Shown here: positions 16,869 through 26,134 of the stretch, one piece after another
Layout: the number at the start of each line of letters is the position of its first letter
Position numbering within the stretch: position 1 is the stretch's first letter
Assembly (NCBI RefSeq): GCF_001931685.1
Contig: NZ_MOOY01000008.1
Span: forward strand, 186,001 to 250,000
Direction: 5' to 3'
DNA: 64,000 nucleotides
Source of the DNA: Pararhizobium arenae
GTDB lineage: Bacteria; Pseudomonadota; Alphaproteobacteria; Rhizobiales; Rhizobiaceae
Notes under the pieces: model-generated
Databases searched by the model: none
What the model was told of the DNA's origin: nothing
The model's input: only the letters and a program-made list of their open reading frames with translations
Made by a program: the position numbers and the translations under genes

Positions 16869-17858
16869 ATGAAATTCTTAAAGACTTTGGCCCTGACCAC
16901 GGCGCTCGCGGCAACCATGCTCGCCGCACCGGCAATGGCACAGGAGAAGATCGCGCTCGTCGTCAAGTCGCTCGGCAACGGCTTCTTCGATGCAGCCGCC
17001 AAGGGCGCTGAAAACGCTGCCAAGGAAATCGGCGGCATCGAAGTGATCTACACCGGCCCGACCTCGGCAACCGCCGAAGGCCAGATCGAAATCGTCAACT
17101 CGCTGATCGCCCAGAACGTCAGCGCCATCGCCATTTCGTCCAACGACCCGGACGCGCTCGTTCCGGTTCTGAAAAAGGCCATGGATCGTGGCATCAAAGT
17201 CATCTCGTGGGATTCCGGCGTTGCTCCGGAAGGTCGCCAGATCCACCTCAACCCGTCCGACACCAACCTGATCGGCGAGACCATCATCAAGCTGGCTGCT
17301 GACTATCTGCCGGAAGGCGGCGACGTCGCCATCCTGTCGGCTTCCTCGACGGCGACCAACCAGAACGCCTGGATCGATGCCGCCAAGAAAATCCTTCCGG
17401 AGAAGTTCCCGAAGATCAACCTCGTCTCGGTCGTTTACGGCGATGACGACTCGGTCAAGAGCACGAACGAAGCCAAGGGCCTGATCTCGTCCTTCCCGAA
17501 CCTCAAGGCGATCATCGCTCCGACCACCGTCGGCGTTGTGGCTGCTGCCCAGGTCGTGACGGACGACAAGCTGATCGGCAAGATCAACGTTACCGGACTT
17601 GCTCTGCCGTCAGAGTTCAAGCAGTTCATCGACAACGGCTCCTCGCAGGCTGTTGCTCTGTGGAACCCGATCGACCTCGGCTACTCCGCCGTTTACCTCA
17701 GCCACCAGCTGATCGGCGGCACGGAAGCCAAGCCGGGCGCGAAGTTCTCGATCGGCAAGGTTGGTGAAATCACCCTCGACGACACCAACTCGGCTGCCAT
17801 GGCTGCTCCGTTCACGTTCGACAAGTCGAACATCGAGGAATTCTCGAAGATCTACTAA
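16869..17858 (+). CDS. rhaS: Rhamnose ABC transporter periplasmic binding protein
   Basis: The 329-aa protein starts at the ATG after GGGAGGAGAACGCA. A signal peptide (KFLKTLALTTALAATMLAAPAMA) is followed by a periplasmic-binding-protein type 1 domain with LVVKSLGNGFFDAAAKGAE, AISSNDPDALVPVLKKA and SWDSGVAPEGRQIHLNPSD. It delivers L-rhamnose to the RhaT/RhaP/RhaQ importer. The 133 bases before it contain no other gene. A long hairpin follows, consistent with higher expression of the binding protein than of the downstream subunits. Confidence 0.94.
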   Translation: MKFLKTLALTTALAATMLAAPAMAQEKIALVVKSLGNGFFDAAAKGAENAAKEIGGIEVIYTGPTSATAEGQIEIVNSLIAQNVSAIAISSNDPDALVPVLKKAMDRGIKVISWDSGVAPEGRQIHLNPSDTNLIGETIIKLAADYLPEGGDVAILSASSTATNQNAWIDAAKKILPEKFPKINLVSVVYGDDDSVKSTNEAKGLISSFPNLKAIIAPTTVGVVAAAQVVTDDKLIGKINVTGLALPSEFKQFIDNGSSQAVALWNPIDLGYSAVYLSHQLIGGTEAKPGAKFSIGKVGEITLDDTNSAAMAAPFTFDKSNIEEFSKIY

Positions 17859-17868
17859 TCCGCTCATA

Positions 17869-17904
17869 GATCTGACCGGCGGCTTTCGAGTCGCCGGTCA
17901 GATC
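17869..17904 (+). other. 13-bp stem-loop between rhaS and rhaT
   Basis: GATCTGACCGGCG and CGCCGGTCAGATC form a perfect stem with a 10-base loop, 10 bases after the rhaS stop. There is no T-run, so it is better read as an mRNA-stabilising or processing hairpin than as a terminator. Confidence 0.7.
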
Positions 17905-17984
17905 CGCGGACGCGGTTTACGCACCGCCTGGCAGCCCGACCTTTCGGGCGATTGCCGTAACCGATTGAAACGAAGCTGACCCCA

Positions 17985-19532
17985 ATGACATTGCCCCAAC
18001 GCAAGCCCGAGAGCATGCCTGCATCTTCGACACCGAAGATCACGCTGTCCGGCATCACCAAGACCTTTCCCGGTGTTCGCGCCCTGAACAAGGTCGCGCT
18101 CGAGCTGTATCCCGGACAGGTGACGGCCCTGATCGGTGAAAACGGTGCCGGCAAGTCAACGCTGGTCAAGACCATGACCGGCATCTACCAGCCCGATGAA
18201 GGCGAAATCCGCATTAATGGTGAGTTGGTAACGCTGTCTTCTCCCCATGCCGCCTTCAAGCTCGGCATCACCGCGATCCACCAGGAAACGGTGCTTTTCG
18301 ACGAGCTGAGCGTCGCGGAAAACATCTATCTTGGCCATGCGCCGAAGACCCGTTTCAAGACACTCGACTGGGGTCTGATGCGCGAGAAGTCGCGCAAGCT
18401 GCTCACGGAGATCGGCGCCGGACATATCGCGCCGGAAACCCGCCTCAAGGACCTGAGCATCGCCAACAAGCATCTGGTCGCCGTGGCGCGCGCGCTGTCG
18501 ATCGATGCCGACGTGGTGATCATGGACGAGCCGACCGCGGCTCTCTCCTACAAGGAAATCCAGGATCTGTTCGAGCTGATGGAGCTCCTGAAGAAGAGCG
18601 GCAAGGCAATCCTGTTCATCTCGCACAAGTTCGACGAGATCTATCGCATCGCCGACCGCTACACCGTTTTCCGCGATGGCGAGATGGTCGGCAACGGCCT
18701 GATTGCCGACACCACGCAGGATACCATCGTCCGCATGATGGTCGGCCGCTCCGTCGATCAGGTCTTTCCGAAGCAGGAAACGACGCTCGGCGAAACCGTG
18801 CTGACCGTTTCCGGCTATTGCCACCCGACCGAATTTGCAGACATCAATTTCAAGCTGCGCAAAGGCGAAATTCTCGGTTTCTACGGCCTCGTCGGTGCGG
18901 GCCGCAGCGAACTGATGCAGGCGCTGATCGGCATCACCAAGCCTTCCAAGGGCGCTGTCAGGATCGGTGACGATATCGCCGTGATCCGCAGCCCGGCCGC
19001 CGCGATCGAAAACGGCATCGTTTATGTGCCGGAAGAGCGCGGCAAGCAGGGCGTCGTGGTCGATATGCCAATCGTCCAGAATATCTCGCTGCCGTCCCTG
19101 CGCCGTACTTCCAAGAACGGTTTCCTCCGTCTGGCCGAGGAATTCGCGCTGGCGCGGGAATATGCGACGCGGCTTGATCTGCGCGCCGCCTCGCTCAGCC
19201 AGAACGCCGGCACGCTTTCCGGCGGCAACCAGCAGAAGGTGGTTATCGCCAAGTGGCTGGCGACGAAGCCGCGTGTCATCATTCTCGACGAACCGACCAA
19301 GGGCATCGACATCGGCTCCAAGGCCGCCGTCCACGCTTTCATGAGCGAACTTGCGAGCCAAGGCCTCGCCGTCATCATGGTTTCCTCCGAACTGCCGGAA
19401 GTGATGGGCATGAGCGATCGCATCATCGTCATGCGCGAAGGTCGCATCGTCACCACAATCGAAAAGAACGACGGCTTCAACGCCGAGACGCTGGTCCGCG
19501 CTGCTGCCGGCATTGGGGAGACAGCGGCATGA
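17985..19532 (+). CDS. rhaT: Rhamnose ABC transporter ATP-binding protein (two NBDs)
   Basis: The 515-aa sugar importer ATPase has two nucleotide-binding domains. The first has Walker A IGENGAGKSTLVKTM and Walker B VVIMDEPTAAL. The second has the degenerate Walker A usual in this class (FYGLVGAGRSELM), the signature LSGGNQQKVVIAKWL and Walker B VIILDEPTKGID. ATG 17985 is taken; an in-frame ATG at 18015 after CCCGAGAGC is possible. It energises L-rhamnose uptake. The stop overlaps the rhaP start. Confidence 0.93.
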   Translation: MTLPQRKPESMPASSTPKITLSGITKTFPGVRALNKVALELYPGQVTALIGENGAGKSTLVKTMTGIYQPDEGEIRINGELVTLSSPHAAFKLGITAIHQETVLFDELSVAENIYLGHAPKTRFKTLDWGLMREKSRKLLTEIGAGHIAPETRLKDLSIANKHLVAVARALSIDADVVIMDEPTAALSYKEIQDLFELMELLKKSGKAILFISHKFDEIYRIADRYTVFRDGEMVGNGLIADTTQDTIVRMMVGRSVDQVFPKQETTLGETVLTVSGYCHPTEFADINFKLRKGEILGFYGLVGAGRSELMQALIGITKPSKGAVRIGDDIAVIRSPAAAIENGIVYVPEERGKQGVVVDMPIVQNISLPSLRRTSKNGFLRLAEEFALAREYATRLDLRAASLSQNAGTLSGGNQQKVVIAKWLATKPRVIILDEPTKGIDIGSKAAVHAFMSELASQGLAVIMVSSELPEVMGMSDRIIVMREGRIVTTIEKNDGFNAETLVRAAAGIGETAA

Positions 19533-20509
19533 AAAGCATTCTTCGCTTCCGCGAATTCTGGCTCGCCGCCATCGTCGTGGTCATGGTCATCGCGACAAAC
19601 CTGCGCGCCCCCGGCTTTGCAGCACCGGATAAGCTCGCCGGCATATTCAACGATACGGCGATGCTGATGATCCTGGCGCTCGGCCAGATGGCTGTCATTC
19701 TGACGCGCTCGATCGATCTCTCCATGGCGTCCAATCTGGCGCTAACGGGCATGATCGTGGCGCTGATCAATGCCGCCTTTCCGGGCATTCCGATCCCGGC
19801 TTTGATGCTGTTTGCCTGCCTCTGCGGTCTCGCGCTCGGCGCCTTCAACGGTGTGCTGATCTGGCTTCTGAACATTCCGGCGATTGTCGTCACGCTCGGC
19901 ACACTCACCATCTATCGCGGCATCATCTTCCTGATCGCCGGCGGCCAGTGGGTGAACGCCGATAAGCTGAGTCCGGCTTTCGTGCAATATACCCGCATCG
20001 AGTTCCTCGGCCTGCCGGCGCTCTCCTGGTATGCCATCGTCGTGGCCATCGCCTTCTTCATCCTTATGACGCGCACCTCGCTTGGCCGCGCCATCTATGC
20101 GGTCGGTGTCAACCCGACGGCCTCCGTTTATGCCGGTATCGATGTTGGCCGCACGAAGTTCGCGACCTTCCTGATCTCGGGCCTGCTCTCCGGCTTCTGC
20201 GGTTATCTCTGGGTATCCCGCTATGTCATCGGTTCGGTCGAGGTTGCCAAGGGTTATGAACTCACCATCATCGCAGCCTGCGTGATCGGCGGTATCTCCA
20301 TCTCCGGCGGTGTCGGCACGGTTGCCGGCGCGCTCCTCGGCGCCCTGTTCCTCGGCGTCATCAACTCGGCGCTGCCGGTCATCAACGTCTCGCCATTCTG
20401 GCAGATGGCGATCTCCGGTGCCGCCATCATCCTGGCCGTCGTCCTGAATGCCCGTGGCGAAAAGCGCGGCAGCCGGCTTATCCTTCGTGAAGCAGAGGCC
20501 ACGTCATGA
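19529..20509 (+). CDS. rhaP: Rhamnose ABC transporter permease
   Basis: The 326-aa permease of the ribose/xylose type has about eight to ten membrane helices. ILTRSIDLSMASNLALTGMI and TLGTLTIYRGIIFLIAGGQW are conserved, and the EAA-like loop precedes GGISISGGVGTVAGALLGAL. The ATG overlaps the rhaT stop by four bases (ATGA), with GGGGAG upstream, so the genes are translationally coupled. It pairs with RhaQ. Confidence 0.92.
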   Translation: MKSILRFREFWLAAIVVVMVIATNLRAPGFAAPDKLAGIFNDTAMLMILALGQMAVILTRSIDLSMASNLALTGMIVALINAAFPGIPIPALMLFACLCGLALGAFNGVLIWLLNIPAIVVTLGTLTIYRGIIFLIAGGQWVNADKLSPAFVQYTRIEFLGLPALSWYAIVVAIAFFILMTRTSLGRAIYAVGVNPTASVYAGIDVGRTKFATFLISGLLSGFCGYLWVSRYVIGSVEVAKGYELTIIAACVIGGISISGGVGTVAGALLGALFLGVINSALPVINVSPFWQMAISGAAIILAVVLNARGEKRGSRLILREAEATS

Positions 20510-21510
20510 CCGACACAGCGCATGAAGCGCGCCATATTCCCGATCGTCTCGACAGCCCCGCGCGCGCGGCCTTGTTCTCCTGGCCGACGCTGCTCCTGAT
20601 CGTCGGGGTTGCCCTGTTCATCATCAACTCGATGGCCTCGCCCTATTTCCTGTCGCCGTGGTCGCTGTCGGATGCGACCTTCAATTTCACCGAAAAGGCG
20701 ATCATCGCGCTTGCCATGGCGCTTTTGATCATCGCCGGCGAAATCGATCTCTCGGTCGCCTCGATCATCGCGCTCGCCTCGACGGCGATGGGGGTTGCAC
20801 TGCAGTTCGGCGTCGATGTGCCCGGTCTTGTCACGATAGGCATCCTGACAGGCCTCATCTGCGGCATCTTCAACGGTTTCCTCGTCACCGGCCTCGGCCT
20901 GCCGTCGATCGTCGTGACCATCGGCACGATGAGCTTCTTCCGCGGCATCTCCTACATCGTGCTGGGCGATCAGGCGTTCAAAGGCTATCCGGCCGGCTTC
21001 GACTATTTCGGTCAGGGTTATGTCTGGTGGGTCGTGTCCTTCGAGTTCGCGCTCTTCCTACTGTTCGCACTTCTTTATTATGTGCTGCTGCACCACACGA
21101 ATTTCGGCCGTCAGGTCTTCACCATCGGCAACAATCCGGTCGCGGCGCGCTTCTCGGGTGTCCGGGTCGAGCGGATCAAGTTCATCTTGTTCTGCCTCAC
21201 CGGCCTGATGTCCGGCATCGCGGCAGTGCTGCTCACCTCGCGCCTTGCCTCCACCCGTCCGTCGATTGCAGTTGGCTGGGAGCTGGAAGTCGTGACCATG
21301 GTGGTTCTCGGCGGCGTCTCGATCCTTGGCGGCTCCGGCACCATTCAGGGCGTCGTCATCGCCGCCTTCATCATGGGCCTCGTCACCTTCGGTCTTGGCC
21401 TCTTGAATGTGCCCGGCATCGTCATGTCGATCTTCATCGGTGCGCTGCTGATCTGCGTCATCGCACTGCCGATCCTGTGGGCGCGCATGCGCCGCCGCGC
21501 GGCTCGCTAG
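20506..21510 (+). CDS. rhaQ: Rhamnose ABC transporter permease, second subunit
   Basis: The 334-aa permease is homologous to RhaP, with [40 protein letters not shown] and [19 protein letters not shown]. The C-terminus is basic ([10 protein letters not shown]). The ATGA overlap with rhaP shows coupling. Two different permeases per importer is usual for this sugar-transport subclass. Confidence 0.92.
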   Translation: MTDTAHEARHIPDRLDSPARAALFSWPTLLLIVGVALFIINSMASPYFLSPWSLSDATFNFTEKAIIALAMALLIIAGEIDLSVASIIALASTAMGVALQFGVDVPGLVTIGILTGLICGIFNGFLVTGLGLPSIVVTIGTMSFFRGISYIVLGDQAFKGYPAGFDYFGQGYVWWVVSFEFALFLLFALLYYVLLHHTNFGRQVFTIGNNPVAARFSGVRVERIKFILFCLTGLMSGIAAVLLTSRLASTRPSIAVGWELEVVTMVVLGGVSILGGSGTIQGVVIAAFIMGLVTFGLGLLNVPGIVMSIFIGALLICVIALPILWARMRRRAAR

Positions 21511-21520
21511 GAGGACGGAA

Positions 21521-21835
21521 ATGGAAAAATACGCTTTCCGCATGCGCCTCAATCCCGGCATGACCGAGGAATACAAGGTGCGTCACGATGCCATCTGGCC
21601 GGAGCTTTCAGCGCTTCTGACGGAGGCCGGCGTTTCCGACTATTCGATCCATCTGGACGAGGAAACCAACCTGCTGTTCGGCGTGCTCTGGCGGCGTGAC
21701 GATCACACCATGGCCGACCTGCCAAAACATCCGGTCATGCAGAAGTGGTGGGCCTACATGGCCGATATCATGGAGACGAAGGCCGACAACGAGCCCGTCG
21801 CCGTGCCGCTCACCACCGTATTCCATATGAGCTGA
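21521..21835 (+). CDS. rhaU: L-rhamnose mutarotase
   Basis: The 104-aa protein of the RhaM/RhaU family opens with [28 protein letters not shown], including the catalytic histidine in YKVRHDAIW. It ends with the tryptophan pair in [15 protein letters not shown]. It interconverts alpha and beta anomers of L-rhamnose so that RhaI receives its preferred form. The ATG follows AGGAGGACGGAA. Confidence 0.93.
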   Translation: MEKYAFRMRLNPGMTEEYKVRHDAIWPELSALLTEAGVSDYSIHLDEETNLLFGVLWRRDDHTMADLPKHPVMQKWWAYMADIMETKADNEPVAVPLTTVFHMS

Positions 21836-21840
21836 TCCCC

Positions 21841-23223
21841 ATGAAGACTGTCGCCGTCATCGATATCGGCAAGACCAATGCCAAGGTGGCGCTGGTCGAT
21901 CTCGATCGTTTCGAAGAAATCGCCGTTCGCAAGACAGCGAATACTGCATCGACCGACGGTCTCTATCCGCATTTCGATGTCGAGCATCTGTGGCGTTTCA
22001 TCACCCGCAGTCTTGGCGAACTGAACGCCGAGCGCGCGATCGACAGCATCTCCGTCACCACCCACGGTGCGACGGCCGTGCTTCTGGATGTTAATGGTGA
22101 TCTGGCCCTGCCGTTGCTCGACTACGAGCACACGGGCCCTGATGATCTGACCGCGGAATACAATCGCGTCCGCCCGCCGTTTGCGGAAACCGGCGCGGCG
22201 CGTCTGCCGATGGGCCTCAACATCGGCGCCCAGATATACTGGCAGCAGCAGACATTTCCGGATGCCTTCGCCAGGGTGGCGTCCATTGTTACTTATCCGC
22301 AATACTGGTCCTACCGGCTAAGCGGCGTGCAGTCTTGCGAACTGACCTCGCTCGGCTGCCACACCGATCTCTGGAACCCCTACGCGGCAAATTTTTCAAG
22401 CCTCGTGGACAGCCAGGGGTGGCTCAGCCTGTTCGCGCCGGTACGGCGGGCAGGGGATATTCTAGGCGGCCTGACGGAGCAGGCGGCCGAGGCCAGCGGC
22501 CTGCCGGCCGGCTTACCGGTCTATTGCGGTATTCACGACTCCAATGCCTCGCTCCTGCCGCATCTTCTGAGCCGCCCGGCACCGTTCTCGGTAATCTCCA
22601 CCGGAACCTGGGTCGTGCTGATGGCACCGGGCGCGCGGAAGGTCGAGCTGGATGAAGCCCGCGATACGCTGATCAACGTCAATGCGCTGGGCAATCCCGT
22701 CCCCTCGGCCCGCTTCATGGGCGGGCGTGCGTTTTCGATGCTGATGCCGGAAGGCAATGTGCCGTTATCGCTGGAGACGGAACAGGCTGTGGCGGCAGCG
22801 CAATGGATGCTGCTGCCATCGATACCGGAGGGCTCCGGGCCTTATCCGAAGCAGAAACCCCGCTGGACGCGGAGAGAAGCCGAGCTTTCGTTCGCCGAAC
22901 GCCTTGCGGTCGTCTCCTTCCATCTTGCCTTGATGACGGCAACCTGCCTCGATCTCATCGGCGCCGATGGCGATATCGTGGTCGAAGGGCCGTTTGCCGC
23001 CAACGCCGCCTATCTGCGCATGCTGGGTGCGGCCACCGGACGCCCGGTGGTTATCGGCAGCCAGAGCGCCACGGGCACGAGCCTTGGTGCAGCCTGCCTT
23101 GTCGAGGGCGCGCAGGCGCAGGTCCACACCGTTGCGTTTGTAGTCGATGTCCCGGAAAGCTACGCGGCTTACGCAGCAGCCTGGAAAGTATTGGCGGAGA
23201 AGGCGTTGAAGGACGCTGCCTGA
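21841..23223 (+). CDS. rhaK: Rhamnulokinase (FGGY family)
   Basis: The 460-aa FGGY carbohydrate kinase has the N-terminal phosphate-binding motif VAVIDIGKTNAKVALVD and the C-terminal ATPase motif VEGPFAANAAYLRMLGA. It phosphorylates L-rhamnulose to the 1-phosphate. In Rhizobium leguminosarum RhaK is known to be needed for rhamnose uptake as well as for catabolism, so it has a second role in this operon. ATG 21841 lies five bases after the rhaU stop; the ribosome binding site is poor, suggesting coupling. Confidence 0.93.
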   Translation: MKTVAVIDIGKTNAKVALVDLDRFEEIAVRKTANTASTDGLYPHFDVEHLWRFITRSLGELNAERAIDSISVTTHGATAVLLDVNGDLALPLLDYEHTGPDDLTAEYNRVRPPFAETGAARLPMGLNIGAQIYWQQQTFPDAFARVASIVTYPQYWSYRLSGVQSCELTSLGCHTDLWNPYAANFSSLVDSQGWLSLFAPVRRAGDILGGLTEQAAEASGLPAGLPVYCGIHDSNASLLPHLLSRPAPFSVISTGTWVVLMAPGARKVELDEARDTLINVNALGNPVPSARFMGGRAFSMLMPEGNVPLSLETEQAVAAAQWMLLPSIPEGSGPYPKQKPRWTRREAELSFAERLAVVSFHLALMTATCLDLIGADGDIVVEGPFAANAAYLRMLGAATGRPVVIGSQSATGTSLGAACLVEGAQAQVHTVAFVVDVPESYAAYAAAWKVLAEKALKDAA

Positions 23224-23274
23224 TCATATTCGAACAGGCGGAAAGCTTATCGCAAGAAAAGCAAAAATCGGGAT

Positions 23275-23291
23275 GCGGCATGTGTTGCCGC
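23275..23291 (+). terminator. Weak stem-loop downstream of rhaK
   Basis: GCGGCA-TGTGT-TGCCGC, then GAAGATCATTTTC. It is a possible end of the rha operon; the T-run is short. Confidence 0.3.
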
Positions 23292-23357
23292 GAAGATCAT
23301 TTTCTGCCGAAAGATGAAGATCGGATCACCGTCGATCCGTTATGCCGAGGGTTTAAC

Positions 23358-23471
23358 TCAGAAAACCCGTGTGGCCACGCCGTTGCGGTCTTCTTCAATA
23401 TTGAGAAGAATAGACACTGCGGCCAGTGTCAGGGTCGCGATCAGAACAGCACTCAGTCCGAGAACAATCAT
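23358..23471 (-). CDS. Possible 37-aa single-helix membrane protein
   Basis: ATG 23471 follows AAGGGAATGGACA on the minus strand. The peptide IVLGLSAVLIATLTLAAVS continues ILLNIEEDRNGVATRVF: one hydrophobic helix followed by a charged tail. It resembles small orphan membrane proteins seen in rhizobia, but no family was recognised. It lies alone between rhaK and the chemotaxis operon. Confidence 0.45.
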   Translation of the reverse strand: MIVLGLSAVLIATLTLAAVSILLNIEEDRNGVATRVF

Positions 23472-23722
23472 TGTCCATTCCCTTATGCGTCATCATCATG
23501 ATGCCGCTTCAGACTGACCGCCTATGCTTGCCCGTGGCTTACGCCGGCCAGAATAGCAGCTATCTACAGACAAGTTTTTCCCGCCACAATTACTAAGTCT
23601 AGTATGCGATAACTTGTGGTGTGCAGTGCACTATCCGGAAAAGCAGCGTCAGCGGTCGTTTGCTCTCCCGCTATATCGCTCGAATTTTAGCGATTGCCGA
23701 TACCAAGCATCAACCGTTAACC

Positions 23723-23750
23723 TTCAAGCAAGGAATTAACCATAAACATG
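23723..23750 (+). promoter_or_regulatory. Weak copy of the CGCAAG promoter-like element upstream of icpA
   Basis: TTCAAGCAAGGAA, seven bases, then TAAACATG. The spacing equals that of the six stronger sites, but ACGC is AAGC and TAGT is TAAA. It is a low-confidence member. Confidence 0.3.
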
Positions 23751-23768
23751 GTCATACACGGCGGAGTG

Positions 23769-23830
23769 GGAGAGTCTATTCTCCGACAGGGCATGAGGCC
23801 GCACCGCCGCACCGGTTCCGATCCGGTATG
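23769..23830 (+). ncRNA. Structured 5' leader element of the chemotaxis operon, related to flagellin leaders
   Basis: Three hairpins in a row: GGAGA-GTCTAT-TCTCC, GGC-ATGAG-GCC and ACCGG-TTCCGAT-CCGGT, ending in ATG. Sequence and order match the leader of the first flagellin gene (52514-52584), including CACCGGT, TCCGGTATG and the ATGA loop. It is a candidate member of the flg-Rhizobiales RNA class; I could not test this by covariance model. Confidence 0.55.
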
Positions 23831-24024
23831 CGCACCAGATTTCTCAAGGCAAGATGCGGCCGCGTGCCGCACATCAGATTACGCTGCTGAATGCCCGCCT
23901 TTAGGGCGCTCAGGCAACAACGGCGCTCCTTCCTTCAGACAATCGGGTGTTACCCGCACCATCACAGACGGTTCACCGCGCGGGATGTCGTGCAGCAATG
24001 AAGTTTTCATGGCTTAACCCTGCG

Positions 24025-24056
24025 CCGGTCCGGCTCGGGCAGCCATTTCGGACCGG
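24025..24056 (+). promoter_or_regulatory. Stem-loop over the icpA ribosome binding site region
   Basis: CCGGTCCG and CGGACCGG form a perfect 8-bp stem. The 3' arm runs into GGGGACA just before the GTG start, so folding could limit access to the start. Confidence 0.5.
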
Positions 24057-24061
24057 GGACA

Positions 24062-25708
24062 GTGGTGAAGCAGGAAGCAACGGCAGATCAGGCTCGGAGG
24101 GCTCAAGCAGGCAGTCTGCTTGAGCGGCTGCGGTTTGCCGGCCTCGATGATGGCCAGACCGATGTCGTGCGCCGCCACCGCCAGATGCTGTCGAAGGAAA
24201 CCGAGCTTGCGCTTAGAGATTTCTTCCAGCGGCTGCAAAGCTATCCCGATTCCGCCCGTCATTTCACCAGCGATCGCCAGATCGATCGGCTTCACGACCT
24301 TCAATCGTCTCACTGGAGCGTCCTGACGGATGCCCGTTTCGACAGCCTCTATGCCGAGCGAGTCAAGGTATTGTCGGATGCCGGCGCCAAGATGGGGCTT
24401 GATCCGCGGTGGGAGATTGCCGGCCACGCCATCGTGCTGGAGCGCATGATCCTTTCGGCAATCGAAGAGTTCTGGCCAAAATCTGTTCTTCCAGTCGGCA
24501 AGGGCCGCAAGCAGGAACTGCTGGATCTCGTCGCAGCGCTCGTGCGCACCGTTTTCGTCGATACTGAAATTTCCGTATCGCTGCGCTTCAACGGACAGCG
24601 TCAAAACCATCAGCGGCAGCTCGCCGAGCAGCGTCGTGCGGGTGAAGCCGAAGCGCTGGCGCTTTTCGCGCCCGTGGCCGGGGCCCTGTCGAGGGGTGAC
24701 CTGAGCCTGCGCATGCCGCGTGACGTCCCGGCTGCCTATCAGCCCGTGGCCGCAGAATTTGACACCGGGATGGAAAAGCTGGCGCAGGACATGCAGCGTG
24801 CAACCGTCTCGATCGAAACTGTCGAAACGACGGCGCGCAGCCTTGCAAACGAGGCCGGGCAGCTTTCGGATGGCGGAAGGGCTAAGGCGGAAGCGCTTGG
24901 CGAAACCACCGACACGCTCAATACGCTGATTGTTCGCATGCGGGAAAATGCCGGTCAGAGCCGGGCCGCCGAAAAATCCGTTGCGGGGACACAGAAATCT
25001 GCCGAACAGAGCGGCGAAATCGCGGGGCAGGCGATCTCCGCCATGGCGGATATCGAAGCATCGGCGGAAAAGATCGGCCAGATCATCGGGGTCATCGATG
25101 AAATCGCCTTCCAGACCAACCTTCTTGCGTTGAACGCCGGTATCGAAGCCGCGCGGGCCGGGGACAGCGGTCGCGGCTTTGCCGTCGTCGCCCAGGAAGT
25201 TCGCGCCTTGGCGCAGCGCTCCGGCGATGCGGCCCGTGAGATCAAGCAGCTCGTCACCGACACCAAATCCCAGGTCGAGGTCGGTGTTCAGCATGTTGGC
25301 CGCACCCAGAGCGCGATCAGCAGCATCGTCGAGCAGGTTCGCGGCATCAACGACGCCGTTTCCGGCATCGCCCGGGATGCTTCCGCCCACGTCGAAAACC
25401 TTGAGACCAGCACGGCTGTTCTGGGGCGGATCAGCCGGGATCAGAATGCCGACGCGACAGTCGCGTCCTCAGCCCAGGAGCGTTGCGGCGACCTGCACAC
25501 CGTCATCCTCGAACTCGGCCAGACGATCCGGCAGTTTCGCGTACAGCGCCATGTGGATGACTACGAGCGTCACTCGGCGGTCCCCGCTTTTGCTGCCGCA
25601 CTGACAGAGTCGCCGGCAGATGCGGACGAAGATGCGGCCGGCGATCAGCTAGCAGGCAGCCACGATGTGCTGGGCCTGCAAAGCCGCCTTTCGGCATGGG
25701 GGCGCTGA
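24062..25708 (+). CDS. icpA: Globin-coupled soluble chemoreceptor IcpA/McpE-like
   Basis: The 548-aa protein has no membrane helix. An N-terminal protoglobin-like domain (about 20-180; [27 protein letters not shown]) is followed by a HAMP-like helical linker and an MCP signalling domain. The signalling tip is [23 protein letters not shown], about residues 343-365. First gene of the che operon, as in Sinorhizobium. The start is GTG at 24062. Oddity: family members have a haem-ligating His four residues before the GL in this loop; here that position is Gly108. No CheR-docking NWE-F tail is present. The signal sensed is unknown. Confidence 0.9.
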   Translation: MVKQEATADQARRAQAGSLLERLRFAGLDDGQTDVVRRHRQMLSKETELALRDFFQRLQSYPDSARHFTSDRQIDRLHDLQSSHWSVLTDARFDSLYAERVKVLSDAGAKMGLDPRWEIAGHAIVLERMILSAIEEFWPKSVLPVGKGRKQELLDLVAALVRTVFVDTEISVSLRFNGQRQNHQRQLAEQRRAGEAEALALFAPVAGALSRGDLSLRMPRDVPAAYQPVAAEFDTGMEKLAQDMQRATVSIETVETTARSLANEAGQLSDGGRAKAEALGETTDTLNTLIVRMRENAGQSRAAEKSVAGTQKSAEQSGEIAGQAISAMADIEASAEKIGQIIGVIDEIAFQTNLLALNAGIEAARAGDSGRGFAVVAQEVRALAQRSGDAAREIKQLVTDTKSQVEVGVQHVGRTQSAISSIVEQVRGINDAVSGIARDASAHVENLETSTAVLGRISRDQNADATVASSAQERCGDLHTVILELGQTIRQFRVQRHVDDYERHSAVPAFAAALTESPADADEDAAGDQLAGSHDVLGLQSRLSAWGR

Positions 25709-25838
25709 TGCTTGCTGGACGCAAACATGCCCTGCCACCCGCCTCCGTGTTTCCTGAGCTGCGCACGCGCATATCGGGCCGGCCCACGACTTTGAACCCG
25801 CAGTGCATTCTCCTCTCAGGAAGACAAGGAAAATAGAG

Positions 25839-26132
25839 ATGGCAGCAAAGAAAGCCGCTCCCAAAAGTTTGAGCCTGGCGCCGGTTCTCGATCTCAACGA
25901 GGCGCAGGCGCTGCATGGCAAGCTGATGGGCATGCGCGGAAGCAACATCACGATCGACGCCTCGGCCGTCGAGCGCGTCGGCGCCCTGTGCCTGCAGGTG
26001 CTGATGGCCGGCGCTAAAAGCTGGGAGGCAGACAAGCACGCTTTCACCTTCTCAAAGGTGTCGGACGCATTCACCAAAACCACACAGCTCATTGGGGTGA
26101 ATATCGATCACCTGATGGCAAAGGAGATTTGA
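25839..26132 (+). CDS. cheS: STAS-domain chemotaxis protein CheS
   Basis: The 97-aa protein has a STAS-like fold, with NITIDASAVERVGALCLQVLM matching the conserved loop-helix. Size and position between icpA and cheY1 match the Sinorhizobium orf2/CheS protein. CheS binds CheA and speeds CheY1-P dephosphorylation, so that CheY1 works as a phosphate sink. ATG 25839 follows AAGGAAAATAGAG. The 130-base gap after icpA contains no gene. Confidence 0.85.
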   Translation: MAAKKAAPKSLSLAPVLDLNEAQALHGKLMGMRGSNITIDASAVERVGALCLQVLMAGAKSWEADKHAFTFSKVSDAFTKTTQLIGVNIDHLMAKEI

Positions 26133-26134
26133 GC

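Larger units (their letters stand above)
23472..24061 (+). other. Long upstream region of the chemotaxis operon, no protein gene seen
   Basis: About 590 bases without a credible coding frame. It holds an AT-rich part (23560-23750) likely to carry the promoter, including TTACTAAGTCTAGTAT (13 of 16 bases shared with the rem upstream region), a weak copy of the cluster-wide CGCAAG element, then the structured leader and an SD-proximal hairpin. Confidence 0.6.

Noticed and set aside
18156..19361. Minus-strand open frame of 401 codons opposite rhaT
   Set aside because: Shadow of the ATPase gene; composition unlike real proteins.
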